A stretch of 35,115 nt of DNA from assembly GCA_964555675.1 (NCBI GenBank), contig CAZKTU010000041.1, positions 1 through 35,115 on the forward strand, read 5' to 3'. The stretch comes from CAIWXH01 sp964555675. GTDB taxonomy: Bacteria > Chloroflexota > Chloroflexia > Chloroflexales > Chloroflexaceae. The notes under the pieces were generated by a model. It was given only the letters and a program-made list of their open reading frames with translations. It had not been told where the DNA came from and ran no database searches. Position 1 is the stretch's first letter. Each line of letters starts with the position of its first letter. Of the stretch, positions 6,765 through 17,673 are shown piece by piece. Both the position numbers and the translations under genes were made by a program.

Positions 6765-7928
6765 CTATGGGGCGCTGACGGTGATGGCGCCGAGGGTCGC
6801 CCAGGGGCTGCTATTGCCGGCCCTGTCGAGGCTCTGGACGCGCACCAGATAGCGTCCCGGGGCGAGCGGATCGGTCTTGACGAAGGGCTCGGCGGTGAAC
6901 CAGTCGGCCTTGCCCTCGGGGTCGGCCCCGATATAGACGCGGTAGCCGGCCACGCCCGAGAGGGCGTCCGCGGCCGCGGCCCAGGTGATTACCTGAGCGC
7001 CGGGGGGCGCCTTCAGGTCGGCGATGGGGGCGGGGGCCGCCGGCGGGGTCTTATCGAAGCCGATGGGACCGAAGGTTGCGAGGGTCTGCTTGCCGTCGGG
7101 GCCCCAGACCCGCACCTGCAGGGTGTGTAGCCCCTCGCCGGCCTCGGCCAGCTGGGCGTAGCCGTCGCTGGCGCGGGGGAACATCGGCCCCTCGGCGGGG
7201 GGCTCTTTATCCCAGGCCTGGCTCAGGCCGCCGCCCGACCAGTCGCTGGTGAAGGCGATGCGCAGATCGCTGTTGTACCAGCGCCCCGGCTCGGCCTCGC
7301 TCTGAAAGTGGACCTCGGGGGCCTTGATGGAGGCCGCGGTGACGATCGTGCCGCCGTGCTGGCTGCAGCCGCCGACCTCGGGGAAGTCGTAGCCCTCGGC
7401 GAAGCGCAGGGGCAGCGACTCTTTGCCGCTCCAGCCGTTGCCGCTCGCCGTGAAGGCGGTGAAGTGCAAGTGGGGCACGCCCGGCGCTCCGCGGTCGCCC
7501 GCGAAGCCGATGGTGGCGCCGGCCTCGAAGTAGCGGCCGCGCTCGGTGGCGACGGCCCGGGCCAGATGGGTGTACATGGTGAAGAAGCGCTCGCCGTGGT
7601 GCAGGATCAGCGTCCCGCTGCCGCTCTCCCAGTGCCAGACCTCGCCGCCGGCCGCGGCGCGGACAGGGGCGTCGTAGGTGGGCCCGTCGACTTGGGCGAA
7701 GTCGAGGGAGTAGCGGTCCCAGGCGTTGTGGGTGCCGCAGCCGTAGCCCTGGATGATGCGCCAGCGCTCGCCTGGGGGCGTCGGCAGGATCAGACTCGGG
7801 GCGGCGTGGGCGGGCCGTGGCATAAGGGCGCCTGTCAGGGCGACCGTCAGGGCCAGCAGCCAGAGGGCGAGGGCGTGACGATTGGCGCGGCGTGCGCCGC
7901 TCGGCAGAGTCGAGCATGGACTCAGCAA
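6765..7928 (-). CDS. secreted M23 (LytM)-family peptidase-like protein
   Basis: The 387-residue protein starts at a TTG (7926-7928) because AGGAGG lies 8 bases upstream; this gives an N-terminus with a hydrophobic signal segment (about 19-38) and an AHA cleavage site near 42. The M23 domain spans about 50-165, with GTHNAWDRYSLDF (candidate zinc ligands His67 and Asp76), MYTHL (His121) and HLHF (His153, His155). M23 enzymes cut peptidoglycan cross-bridges. The spacing between the first His and Asp is that of the NRYALDF-type subfamily, not the classic HxxxD. The C-terminal half contains a fibronectin-III-like segment (about 300-385), probably for binding. It acts outside the cytoplasm. Confidence 0.82.
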   Translation of the reverse strand: MLSPCSTLPSGARRANRHALALWLLALTVALTGALMPRPAHAAPSLILPTPPGERWRIIQGYGCGTHNAWDRYSLDFAQVDGPTYDAPVRAAAGGEVWHWESGSGTLILHHGERFFTMYTHLARAVATERGRYFEAGATIGFAGDRGAPGVPHLHFTAFTASGNGWSGKESLPLRFAEGYDFPEVGGCSQHGGTIVTAASIKAPEVHFQSEAEPGRWYNSDLRIAFTSDWSGGGLSQAWDKEPPAEGPMFPRASDGYAQLAEAGEGLHTLQVRVWGPDGKQTLATFGPIGFDKTPPAAPAPIADLKAPPGAQVITWAAAADALSGVAGYRVYIGADPEGKADWFTAEPFVKTDPLAPGRYLVRVQSLDRAGNSSPWATLGAITVSAP

Positions 7929-8281
7929 AGCACAGACCTCCTGGTTGGTTGGGGCGTGTACCCCGTAATCGCACTTGGATCAGGCCGGCGCTGTCGGGGC
8001 GCGCGGCCGTGGGTGATGACACTTTGCGTCGGTGCAGAGCGCCATCGGGGCGTCTATCGGCCCTTGGGAGCGCGGGCGACGTGGCCCGGTACTCCGGCTA
8101 GGTTTTCGCTAGATTGTGCAGAGACGCCTGGTGAGCGGGGGTGATCGCCCGGGATCCGGCCGTGACAGTCAGGGTCAGTGGCCATTTGTAAAGTATCATA
8201 AGGTGAGAAAATGGTCAAATATCCCTTAATAACGCGGCGTGTCAGGGCTGCTGCGGCCCATGATCAGCCGGGGAGGCGCCC
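7929..8281. promoter_or_regulatory. 353-bp divergent intergenic region with AT-rich promoter core
   Basis: No gene is visible. The only AT-rich stretch is 8181-8231. On the minus strand TTGACC (8213-8218) is followed after 17 bases by TACTTT (8190-8195), a candidate promoter for the M23 gene with a leader of about 255 bases. CCATTT and AAATGG (8182-8187, 8208-8213) form a dyad around it. The long leader includes a small CTAG-bounded hairpin. I compared it by eye with c-di-AMP and c-di-GMP riboswitches and found no convincing match. Confidence 0.35.
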
Positions 8282-9121
8282 ATGCCCGAGCCATTTGTGC
8301 TGATCATCGGGGCGGCGGACACCGGCCGCGCGCCAATGGCGGCGGCCCTACTTGGGCGCCTGGCCGCCCGTCAGGGGCTCGCCTGGAGCGTGGGCTCGGC
8401 GGGCGTGGTCGGCCACGACGGCGACCCGGCCGAGCCCGAGGCCCGCTCGGCCATGCTCGCCCTCGGCCTCGACATTGGCGGGCACCTGGCCCGCTCGCTC
8501 AGCCCCGAGCTCGCCGCCGCGGCCGCCGTCTGTGTCGCCATCGACAGCGGGGTCGCCCGCGTCGTGCGGGCGAGCTTCCCCGACCAGTCCGTCGTCACCC
8601 TGGGCGAGCTGGCCGGGAGCCCCCGCAACATCCCCGACCCCTTCCGCATGGCCATGGGGGCCTGGCTCCAGTACGCCGGCGAGATCGAGGCCCTGCTCAG
8701 GGCCGGCATGCCGCGCCTGCGGGCCCTGGTCGAACAGCAGGCAGGGGCGGGCGAGGGCGTGCAGCCGGGTGCGGACGAGCCCGCGGGTGGGCGCTCCGCC
8801 GAGGCGGGGCCGGGTGAGCCCGGCCCCGAGCGCCAGGCAGCCCTCGAGCGGGCTGTGCGTCTGTTGAGCCTGGCCGCGGATATGCCGGGTGTGGTCGACG
8901 GCGCGGGCGCGGCGGCCCAGCTCGCCGCCGACCTGGCGATCCTCGAGGAGCCCCAGACTGCGGACGACCTGGCCCGGCCGTATGTCGCCCTGATCCGGGC
9001 GCGGCTGGCCCCGACGGCCCCCCAGGGCGAGCCGGCCCGGGCCCTCGCCGCGGCCGTCGCGCGCCTGCGCGGCCCGATCGCGCCGGCTGACCTCGAGGCC
9101 CTGGCGCGGGCCTTTGCATGA
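8282..9121 (+). CDS. low-molecular-weight phosphatase-fold protein lacking the nucleophilic Cys, with C-terminal extension
   Basis: Of 279 residues, about 1-150 follow the LMW protein-tyrosine phosphatase/arsenate reductase fold: a P-loop position, WSVGSAGVVGHDGDPAEPEA (the usual SAGT region), LGLDIGGHLARSLSPEL (the HRSR region) and NIPDPF with the general-acid Asp119. The P-loop normally reads CxGNxCRSP. Here it reads GAADTGRAP (10-18), so the nucleophile is Gly10 while Arg16 is kept. Dephosphorylation by the family mechanism is therefore not expected. After a Gly/Pro/Glu-rich linker (about 152-185) comes a helical domain of about 90 residues that I do not recognise. GGGGAGG precedes the ATG. 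A phospho-ligand-binding pseudophosphatase is the simplest reading. Confidence 0.78.
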   Translation: MPEPFVLIIGAADTGRAPMAAALLGRLAARQGLAWSVGSAGVVGHDGDPAEPEARSAMLALGLDIGGHLARSLSPELAAAAAVCVAIDSGVARVVRASFPDQSVVTLGELAGSPRNIPDPFRMAMGAWLQYAGEIEALLRAGMPRLRALVEQQAGAGEGVQPGADEPAGGRSAEAGPGEPGPERQAALERAVRLLSLAADMPGVVDGAGAAAQLAADLAILEEPQTADDLARPYVALIRARLAPTAPQGEPARALAAAVARLRGPIAPADLEALARAFA

Positions 9122-9125
9122 GAAG

Positions 9126-9159
9126 CGGCCCCTGCTCCCTCACGGGAGAGCAGGGGCCG
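9126..9159. terminator. strong hairpin after the phosphatase-like gene
   Basis: CGGCCCCTGCTCCC pairs with GGGAGAGCAGGGGCCG, leaving a 2-base bulge and a 4-base loop. It starts 4 bases after the stop codon. There is no U-run downstream on the plus strand. Confidence 0.55.
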
Positions 9160-9175
9160 AGGAGTGTGTCTTCGC

Positions 9176-9196
9176 GTGGAGGGCCAGGCCCTCCAC
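9176..9196. terminator. second hairpin in the convergent gap
   Basis: A perfect 9-bp stem, GTGGAGGGC and GCCCTCCAC, with loop CAG lies between the convergent phosphatase-like and DUF1501 genes. Confidence 0.45.
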
Positions 9197-9218
9197 ATCC
9201 ACCCGCAGCGGCGAAGAG

Positions 9219-9233
9219 CGTAACTCGGTTACG
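9219..9233. repeat. third small hairpin next to the DUF1501 stop
   Basis: CGTAAC-TCG-GTTACG lies 9 bases beyond the DUF1501 stop codon. On the minus strand it could help end the DUF1800-DUF1501 transcript. Confidence 0.4.
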
Positions 9234-9242
9234 AATCTTGTC

Positions 9243-10634
9243 TTACGCGCTACAGTTGGACATCACCGGCAGGTAGGTCTTGTAGGCCCCATCGGCCGCG
9301 GGCGAGAGCTGCTGGCCGGCGCTGTTCCAGATGATCGGGCCGGGGTCGGCGCCGCTCACCAGGCCGAGGGGCTGATACTGGGTCGCCGTGAGGCCGGGGA
9401 AGATCGCCCCCAGATTGGGGTTGCCCAGGCGGCGGGTGACGATCTCGCTAAGTACGACCCGGTAGTCGGTGGTGATGCGCAGATCCTGGCCCTGGTCGAG
9501 GTCTTGCAGGCCGGGCCAGGCGCCATAGATCTTGCCGCCGTTGACCCCGCCGCCCAGGACCATCATCACGTTGCCGTGGCCGTGGTCGGTGCCGTTGCTG
9601 GCGTTGCGGCCGAGGCGCCGCCCGAACTCGCTCATCACCACCACAGTCAGACGCGGCAGGTAGTCGACCAGGTCGCTGATCAGGGCGTGCAGGCCGGCCG
9701 AGAGGGTGCCGAGGCGGTCGGGCAGGTAGCCGTCGCCCTCGCGGCTGGCCTGGCTCTCGTGGGTGTCCCAGCCGCCGAAGTCGATGGTGGCCACCTTGAG
9801 CCCCTGCTCGAGCTTCGTCAGTTGGGCGACGGTCTGCAGCGAGTCGCCGAAGGAGCCGTTGGGGTAGGTCACCCCGGCGCGCGGCGTGTAGTTCGCGACC
9901 CCCGCGGCCTGGAGGGCCTTGATGGTCTTCAGGGTGCGGTTGCCGGCCACATCGACCGGGTTGCGGCCGTAGCCTGGGTAGAAGCGCTCGAGGATCTGCT
10001 GGATCGGGTAGCCGTCCTCCTTGCGGTTATAGCGCCAGAAGGTGTCGAGCGAGAAGTCGCTGGGGCGGTTCATCGCCACGGCGGGGCCGAAGCCGAGCAG
10101 CGAGGCGGGCGCGGCGCTATCGGCCGAGACCACGGGCAGCAGGCCCGGGCCCAGGCTGAGCGACTGCAGGTGGCGGGTGATCCAGCCGCTGCTGGTGCTC
10201 TTCTCGCCGGGCGTGCCGCGCTCCATGTAGTCCATTGCGTCGAAGTGGCTGCGCGTATCGTCGTTGAGGCCACAGGCGTGGACCAGGGCCAGGTTGCCCG
10301 CGGTATAGAGCTCCTTCAGGTGGGGCATCTTGCCATTGAGCCCGAAGCTGCTGGTGCCGTAGCTCGCGTTCTTCGGGTCGAGCAGCAGGGGCGCGTTGGC
10401 GCCGGCGAGGGGCAGGGCCAGGTCGCCGCGCGCCTGGCGGTAGACCGGGTCATCGAAGGGGCTGAGCACGCTCAGGCCGTCGCAGCCGCCGCGCAGGAAG
10501 ACCACGAGCAGGATCTCGTTGCCTGCCGCGGCCTGGGTCGGATCGGCGAAGACCAGGCGGCTCACCTTGCTGGCGGCCATAGCGGCGATGGCGGTGCTGC
10601 AGCCCATCAGGAAACCACGGCGCGTGATTGACAC
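9243..10634 (-). CDS. DUF1501 protein, Tat-exported
   Basis: The 463-residue protein begins at GTG behind GGAGG (6-base spacing). It has a Tat-type signal (ITRRGFLMG, twin Arg at 5-6) and a short hydrophobic stretch. The body matches DUF1501, related to the alkaline phosphatase/sulfatase superfamily: VVFLRGGCDGLSVL, DFGGWDTHE, VVVMSEFGRRLGRN and GTDHGHGNVMMVLGGG are the conserved blocks. The biochemical role is unknown. DUF1501 genes usually sit beside DUF1800 genes, as here (169 bp after it). The C-terminal 14 residues (AYKTYLPVMSNCSA) lie outside the domain and resemble a short YLP tail I recall from other secreted Chloroflexota proteins. Confidence 0.88.
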   Translation of the reverse strand: MSITRRGFLMGCSTAIAAMAASKVSRLVFADPTQAAAGNEILLVVFLRGGCDGLSVLSPFDDPVYRQARGDLALPLAGANAPLLLDPKNASYGTSSFGLNGKMPHLKELYTAGNLALVHACGLNDDTRSHFDAMDYMERGTPGEKSTSSGWITRHLQSLSLGPGLLPVVSADSAAPASLLGFGPAVAMNRPSDFSLDTFWRYNRKEDGYPIQQILERFYPGYGRNPVDVAGNRTLKTIKALQAAGVANYTPRAGVTYPNGSFGDSLQTVAQLTKLEQGLKVATIDFGGWDTHESQASREGDGYLPDRLGTLSAGLHALISDLVDYLPRLTVVVMSEFGRRLGRNASNGTDHGHGNVMMVLGGGVNGGKIYGAWPGLQDLDQGQDLRITTDYRVVLSEIVTRRLGNPNLGAIFPGLTATQYQPLGLVSGADPGPIIWNSAGQQLSPAADGAYKTYLPVMSNCSA

Positions 10635-10803
10635 AATAATCCTCCGAAGGCCGCCTGGCGGCCCCTAGTTATGCTGCTGGAGAAGACGCGGGAGGGTTTG
10701 GCCGGACGCGGGGGGGAGAACCGCGTCCGACCCGGACTATGGGGCGCCCCCGCGGGGGGGAGACGCGCTGGCGCCCCTCGGCTGAGCGCGCGAGGCCGAG
10801 GCC
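10635..10803 (-). promoter_or_regulatory. DUF1800-DUF1501 spacer with two hairpins
   Basis: The spacer holds a perfect stem GGACGCGG/CCGCGTCC (10704-10728, 9-base loop). Just before the DUF1501 ribosome site is a second stem, GGCCGC/GCGGCC (10649-10663, loop of 3). In the transcript the second hairpin ends 3 bases before GGAGG, close enough to influence ribosome access. No promoter is evident, so the two genes are probably one transcript. Confidence 0.4.
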
Positions 10804-12579
10804 TCAGCGCAGCTGAAAGTCTGGGCTCATAGCCAGCAGGTGGACCATACAGGTCACCCGTTCGGCCACGACCTTCTGGTCGCCCCAGTCGGGGGCGCCC
10901 TTGCTGGGGGCGGGCGGGGCGTCGGGGTTGCCGCCGGCCGCGAGGAAGGTGATCAGCTCTTGCCGCACGGTGCCGGTGAGGGGGAAGCCGCACAGGCGGG
11001 CCGTCCAGGCGTCGACGATCTGGGCGCAACTGGCGCCCAGGTTGGTCTGGCCGGGGATGTCGATCTTGACGTTGCCGCCCCAGCCCTGGCTCAGGTTGAA
11101 GTAGCTGTTCCAGCGGCGCAGCATGCCGTTGGTGTTCGCCCAGTAGGTGCCCAGATCGGGGTGGCCGTTGGGCGTCTCCCAGGCGAAGAGGCGGTGGCCG
11201 CTCTGGTCGGCCTGGTACATAATGCTGCCCCAGTAGCCGCCCTTCCCCGTGTCGCCGCCCTCGGCCTCGACGTCGCTGGGCAGATCGGCGGCGGTGGCCC
11301 GCAGGTAGGCCCAGACAACCTCGAGGGGCCGGCGCACCTTGAGCCCGTAGGAGGTGCGGCACTCGCGCGAGAGCAGGATGCTGCGCACCACCTGGGCGAT
11401 CTGGTCGGGCGCGCCCACGGCCGACATCCACACGCTCACGGCCGCGTCGATCACCGCCTGGGGCGGGTTGTCGGCGATCAGGCGTCGCGCCAGCTTGGTG
11501 CAGAGGTGGCGGGCGGTGCCCGGGTGGTTCGCGACGAGATCGTAGACGTCCTGGCCATCCTTGAGCTCGGCCTGGCGGGCGGGGATGTTGGGCGCCGGGG
11601 ACACGCCTTCCATCGGGCGGGGGGCCAGGACGGTCTTGGGGTAGGTGTCGTGCCAATCGGCTTTGTAGTAGAAGTCGCCGGTGTCCGGCTTGCCGTCGCG
11701 GCCGTCGGCGATCGTCCAGCCGGTCAGACAGCGCGAGGCCTCGTAGACGTCGTCGTCGATATAGCCGGCCGGGTAGGCCTTGCCGCCATAGCTGACGGTC
11801 GGGATCTGCCCGCGGTCGTTGTAGAACTTCAGGTAGTTGTCCGAGCCGAGGGTGTGCAGCTCGAACAGCTCGCGGGCGTAGTTCTCGTTGCCGCCCTCGC
11901 CGCCGGCCGCCTTGTTGCTGGCGTTGTCCAGGTAGTACATCATCGCCACGCTCTTGCCGACCGCCTCGACGAAGGTGCGGAAGTTGCCGAGGGCGTGGGT
12001 GCGCATCAGGCGGTCGTAGAGGGGCCAGGTGGCCATTACCGCCCCGTCGACCGTGGCGCGCACATTGAAGTGGTTGTGCCAGAAGTCGACCAGGATCTCG
12101 AAGAGCTGGCGGCGGCTGTAGACGGCCCTGATCCAGGTGGCGACCCGCACCTCGTCAAAAGGGCGCGTGCGCTCGGTCCACTCGGGGTGGTCGCTGAGGG
12201 GCCAGAGCTGGCCGATCGAGGCGCCGAGCAGGCCGAGGGTGCGGGCCTGGTTGACGGCGCCGTATTTGATCTTGAGGCGGGTGCCGGCCAGGCGCGCCTC
12301 GCAGGCACTATCGTCGATACTCGCCGGGTTGAGCTGCTGGCCTACCCAGGCGTCGTAGCGCTCTTCGTCGCTGCCGGGCAGGGCGGCGAAGGCGGCTGCG
12401 TCACGGCTGCTCATGCCGTACGAGAGCCGGTTGAGTACGATGTTGGAAGGCGACGCGGGGGGGAGGATCTGGCAGCCGCTGGCCATGGCGAGCCTTGGCT
12501 CCCGCAGCAGTGCGTCGGCCGCCGCCGCAGCGGTCAGCGCGGCGCTCCCGCGTATCATGCCCCTTCGTGTCAGCGTCAT
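10804..12579 (-). CDS. DUF1800 protein, Tat-exported
   Basis: The 591-residue form starts at the second Met (12577-12579), because AAGGAG lies 9 bases before it while the upstream Met at 12597 has no ribosome site. The N-terminus LTRRGMIRGSAAL is a Tat signal followed by an Ala-rich segment. DUF1800 blocks include LNRLSYGMSS, LVDFWHNHFNV, GNENYARELFELHTLG, ECLTGW-like CLTGWTI, and KLARRLIADNPP. The C-terminal part carries the family's RRPLEVVWAYLRAT region. The function of the family is unknown; it is exported folded with its DUF1501 partner, which fits a metal- or cofactor-bearing extracytoplasmic role. The promoter at 12636-12664 drives both genes. Confidence 0.88.
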   Translation of the reverse strand: MTLTRRGMIRGSAALTAAAAADALLREPRLAMASGCQILPPASPSNIVLNRLSYGMSSRDAAAFAALPGSDEERYDAWVGQQLNPASIDDSACEARLAGTRLKIKYGAVNQARTLGLLGASIGQLWPLSDHPEWTERTRPFDEVRVATWIRAVYSRRQLFEILVDFWHNHFNVRATVDGAVMATWPLYDRLMRTHALGNFRTFVEAVGKSVAMMYYLDNASNKAAGGEGGNENYARELFELHTLGSDNYLKFYNDRGQIPTVSYGGKAYPAGYIDDDVYEASRCLTGWTIADGRDGKPDTGDFYYKADWHDTYPKTVLAPRPMEGVSPAPNIPARQAELKDGQDVYDLVANHPGTARHLCTKLARRLIADNPPQAVIDAAVSVWMSAVGAPDQIAQVVRSILLSRECRTSYGLKVRRPLEVVWAYLRATAADLPSDVEAEGGDTGKGGYWGSIMYQADQSGHRLFAWETPNGHPDLGTYWANTNGMLRRWNSYFNLSQGWGGNVKIDIPGQTNLGASCAQIVDAWTARLCGFPLTGTVRQELITFLAAGGNPDAPPAPSKGAPDWGDQKVVAERVTCMVHLLAMSPDFQLR

Positions 12580-12635
12580 TGGGGTCGGCTCCTTCATAGT
12601 GGTGTGGTGGCTCGAATGTTCGGGCTGTGATTGGA

Positions 12636-12664
12636 AGTATAAAAGAAGTTAAAGAGAATTTCAA
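12636..12664 (-). promoter_or_regulatory. sigma-70-type promoter of DUF1800-DUF1501
   Basis: TTGAAA (12659-12664) and TATACT (12636-12641) are separated by exactly 17 bases on the minus strand, in an AT-rich island. The predicted transcript starts about 50 bases before the DUF1800 start. Confidence 0.7.
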
Positions 12665-12754
12665 TATTACGAAGGTCCTGTGGAAGCGCACCTGTGACCC
12701 GTACGGCTCGTACGACCGTGTAGCGTGGCATATGCCGCGGGGGGGTAAGAATTG

Positions 12755-12763
12755 TGCTATGAT
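12755..12763 (+). promoter_or_regulatory. extended -10 promoter of uvrA
   Basis: TGC followed by TATGAT (hexamer 12758-12763), with no -35 match, about 50 bases upstream of the uvrA ATG. Confidence 0.45.
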
Positions 12764-12815
12764 CCGGCGTCGAGGTGGCGCTGAGGGGCGGCGCGCCAGG
12801 AGCAGGCGGCAGAGC

Positions 12816-15782
<2,967 letters not shown>

Positions 15783-16077
15783 GCGCTCTCAGGCTCGCGA
15801 ACCCCCCTGATAGTAGGCTGACATCCGCGTGGGGGCCACGAATGAGTGGTCTTAACCCCCCCGGAAGTCTGCTTGGCGTGCGTTGATTCTGGTATGTCGA
15901 TCGTGTACAATGAGGGTTATAGCGCGCCACAGAAACCCCGCCCGTTTCCCGTAATGCGAATGTAATCTCTCACGCTTGTGAGCGCCTGTCGCTACACTAT
16001 ATAGTACCGACAGGGCGAACAGATGCGAGAGCGCCGCGCTGGTTTTTGTGGTTTTGGTCGCTGGAAAGGGGCCGTCG
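15783..16077 (+). promoter_or_regulatory. regulatory region upstream of the beta-helix gene
   Basis: There is no gene here. TTGATT (15883-15888), 17 bases, TACAAT (15906-15911) is a good plus-strand promoter about 170 bases before the start. A second -10, TACACT (15993-15998), lies in a dyad. CCTGTCG (15985-15991) and CGACAGG (16008-16014) bracket the perfect palindrome ACTATATAGT (15996-16005). CTCAC-GCTT-GTGAG (15969-15982) lies just upstream. These look like operator sites. After uvrA, a weak CCAC/GTGG stem near 15837-15851 may be part of a terminator. Confidence 0.5.
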
Positions 16078-17673
16078 ATGGAGCGGATCATCATCCGAGA
16101 TCAGACTATCATCGCCCCGTTCGCCGAGCCCGCCCGTGATCTGCGCCTGCTCAACAAGCAGCTCTGGCTTCTGCAGCGCGATCTGCTCAAGGCGTACTGT
16201 AAGGGCAGCACAGAAATTGCCTCAATCGATGAACTCCCCGAGAAAAACCTTGCAAATGATCGCGAGTTGCTGGTTCATCGGGATAATCTCTTCTTTAACG
16301 CCGCGCTGATCGACGCCTTCATCGAGGCCGCCCGCGCGGCCCGACGCCCCTGCCAGATCGCCTTTCGGGCGAGCAACCCGACCACGGGCGCGCGGGGCGA
16401 CCCCAGCATCGAGCGCCACGCTTTGCAGCTCTGCGCGGGCATTGTGCGGCGCGACGACATCACCTATCTGGCCGAGGGCGAGGAGCGACGCGGCGATGTC
16501 TATGTCGCCGAGCTGTACTACTTCCCCGACGGCCCGAGCGCCGACGTGACCCCGCTGGTGATCGACACACACAGCCACGAGATGGGGTACTACCACATCC
16601 CCAGCTACATGGCCTCGAAGGGCGATCTGACCTACCAGATCCCGCTACGAGCCTTCCTCTCGGTCGAGAGCTGGGTACACGTCTTTATGGCCAACGTGCT
16701 GATGGGCGTCTTCGCCCAGGCCGCCGCCCAGGACGTGAAGATGGGCAAGGCGCGCCTGCACAAACTGTTCAGCTGGTCGGCCGAGGACTGGCGGATCTTC
16801 CCCGAGAAACTGAGCTTCTCGCTCGCCTCGATCCTGATGCGGCTCAACCCGCTGAAGGAGATGTGGCGCAACCACTTCCTGGCCTCGCCGGCCCTGGTCA
16901 AGGTGGGCAAGAACTGCTCGATCGACCCCTCGGCGACCATTCACGGGCCGACGACGATTGGCGACAACGTCTATATCGGCCCCGGGGTGGTGATCGCCAA
17001 CAGCGTGATCGGCAGCAATGTGAATGTGATGCAGGGCAGCCAGGTGATGCTCAGTGTGGTGAGCGACCGCTGCTTCCTGCCGTTCAACGCCGGGCTGTTC
17101 ATGACCACGCTGATGGAGAACACCATGGTCGCGCAGAACTCCACGCTGCAGCTGACGGTGGTGGGCCGTAACACCTTCATTGGGGCGAACAACTGCTTCA
17201 CCGACTTCAACCTGCAGAACGAGCCGATCAAGGTGCTGCACCAGGGCAAGCGGGTCGAAGTCAACCTGCCGGTGCTGGGCTCGGCGGTGGGCCACAATGT
17301 GAAGGTGGGCAGCGGCTTCGTGGTCTACCCGGGCCGCATGATTGAATCAAATGCTGTTATAATCTTTGACAATGAGAAGAGTCTGATACGCAAGACGGTG
17401 CCGGGCCATAACGTCGAAGACTTCGACGAGAGCAGCGGCGAGCCGCGGCGGATCATCTACCACTGGCCGAACGTCTACTATGATCCGGCTGAAGCGGCGG
17501 GCGGTTTGCCCGACGCAGAGCCGCCTACCCATGGCAACGGCGCTTACCCCGGCGAGGGAAACGGGATAGCGCACAGCGAGTGGGACGAGCCCCCATCGAA
17601 TGTCGACGAAGACCCCGAGCATGATCGCCCAACAGCAGGTTTCGCCGCCAGGGCGAGGAGGATAGACCGGTGA
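16078..17673 (+). CDS. left-handed beta-helix (hexapeptide-repeat) protein, GlmU-C-like
   Basis: Of 531 residues, about 275-430 form hexapeptide repeats (CSIDPSATIHGPTTIGDNVYIGPGVVIANSVIGSNVNV, shown broken: CSIDPSATIHGPTTIG then DNVYIGPGVVIANSVIG), the trimeric left-handed beta-helix of acyl- and nucleotidyl-sugar transferases such as GlmU. The N-terminal 250 residues are not a recognisable nucleotidyltransferase, since no GxGTRM-type loop is seen; they contain DTHSHEMGYYHIP. The last 50 or so residues are Pro/Glu/Asp-rich and probably disordered. ATG 16078 is preferred to an upstream GTG because AAAGGGG lies 7 bases upstream. It overlaps the response regulator by 4 bases (GTGA), suggesting translational coupling. 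The substrate is unknown; it could be a scaffold. Confidence 0.65.
   Translation: MERIIIRDQTIIAPFAEPARDLRLLNKQLWLLQRDLLKAYCKGSTEIASIDELPEKNLANDRELLVHRDNLFFNAALIDAFIEAARAARRPCQIAFRASNPTTGARGDPSIERHALQLCAGIVRRDDITYLAEGEERRGDVYVAELYYFPDGPSADVTPLVIDTHSHEMGYYHIPSYMASKGDLTYQIPLRAFLSVESWVHVFMANVLMGVFAQAAAQDVKMGKARLHKLFSWSAEDWRIFPEKLSFSLASILMRLNPLKEMWRNHFLASPALVKVGKNCSIDPSATIHGPTTIGDNVYIGPGVVIANSVIGSNVNVMQGSQVMLSVVSDRCFLPFNAGLFMTTLMENTMVAQNSTLQLTVVGRNTFIGANNCFTDFNLQNEPIKVLHQGKRVEVNLPVLGSAVGHNVKVGSGFVVYPGRMIESNAVIIFDNEKSLIRKTVPGHNVEDFDESSGEPRRIIYHWPNVYYDPAEAAGGLPDAEPPTHGNGAYPGEGNGIAHSEWDEPPSNVDEDPEHDRPTAGFAARARRIDR
17355..17363 (+). promoter_or_regulatory. candidate internal promoter inside the beta-helix gene
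   Basis: A perfect extended -10, TGT followed by TATAAT (hexamer 17358-17363), sits in a locally AT-rich coding stretch, about 300 bases before the response-regulator start. There is no -35 match. Confidence 0.35.

Noticed and set aside
7943..8190. c-di-AMP or c-di-GMP riboswitch before the M23 gene
   Set aside because: GACGCAAAG occurs on the minus strand, but the partner helices and conserved loops of either class are not visible.
12580..12597. DUF1800 start at the first Met (12597)
   Set aside because: No ribosome site precedes it, while AAGGAG is well placed for the second Met.
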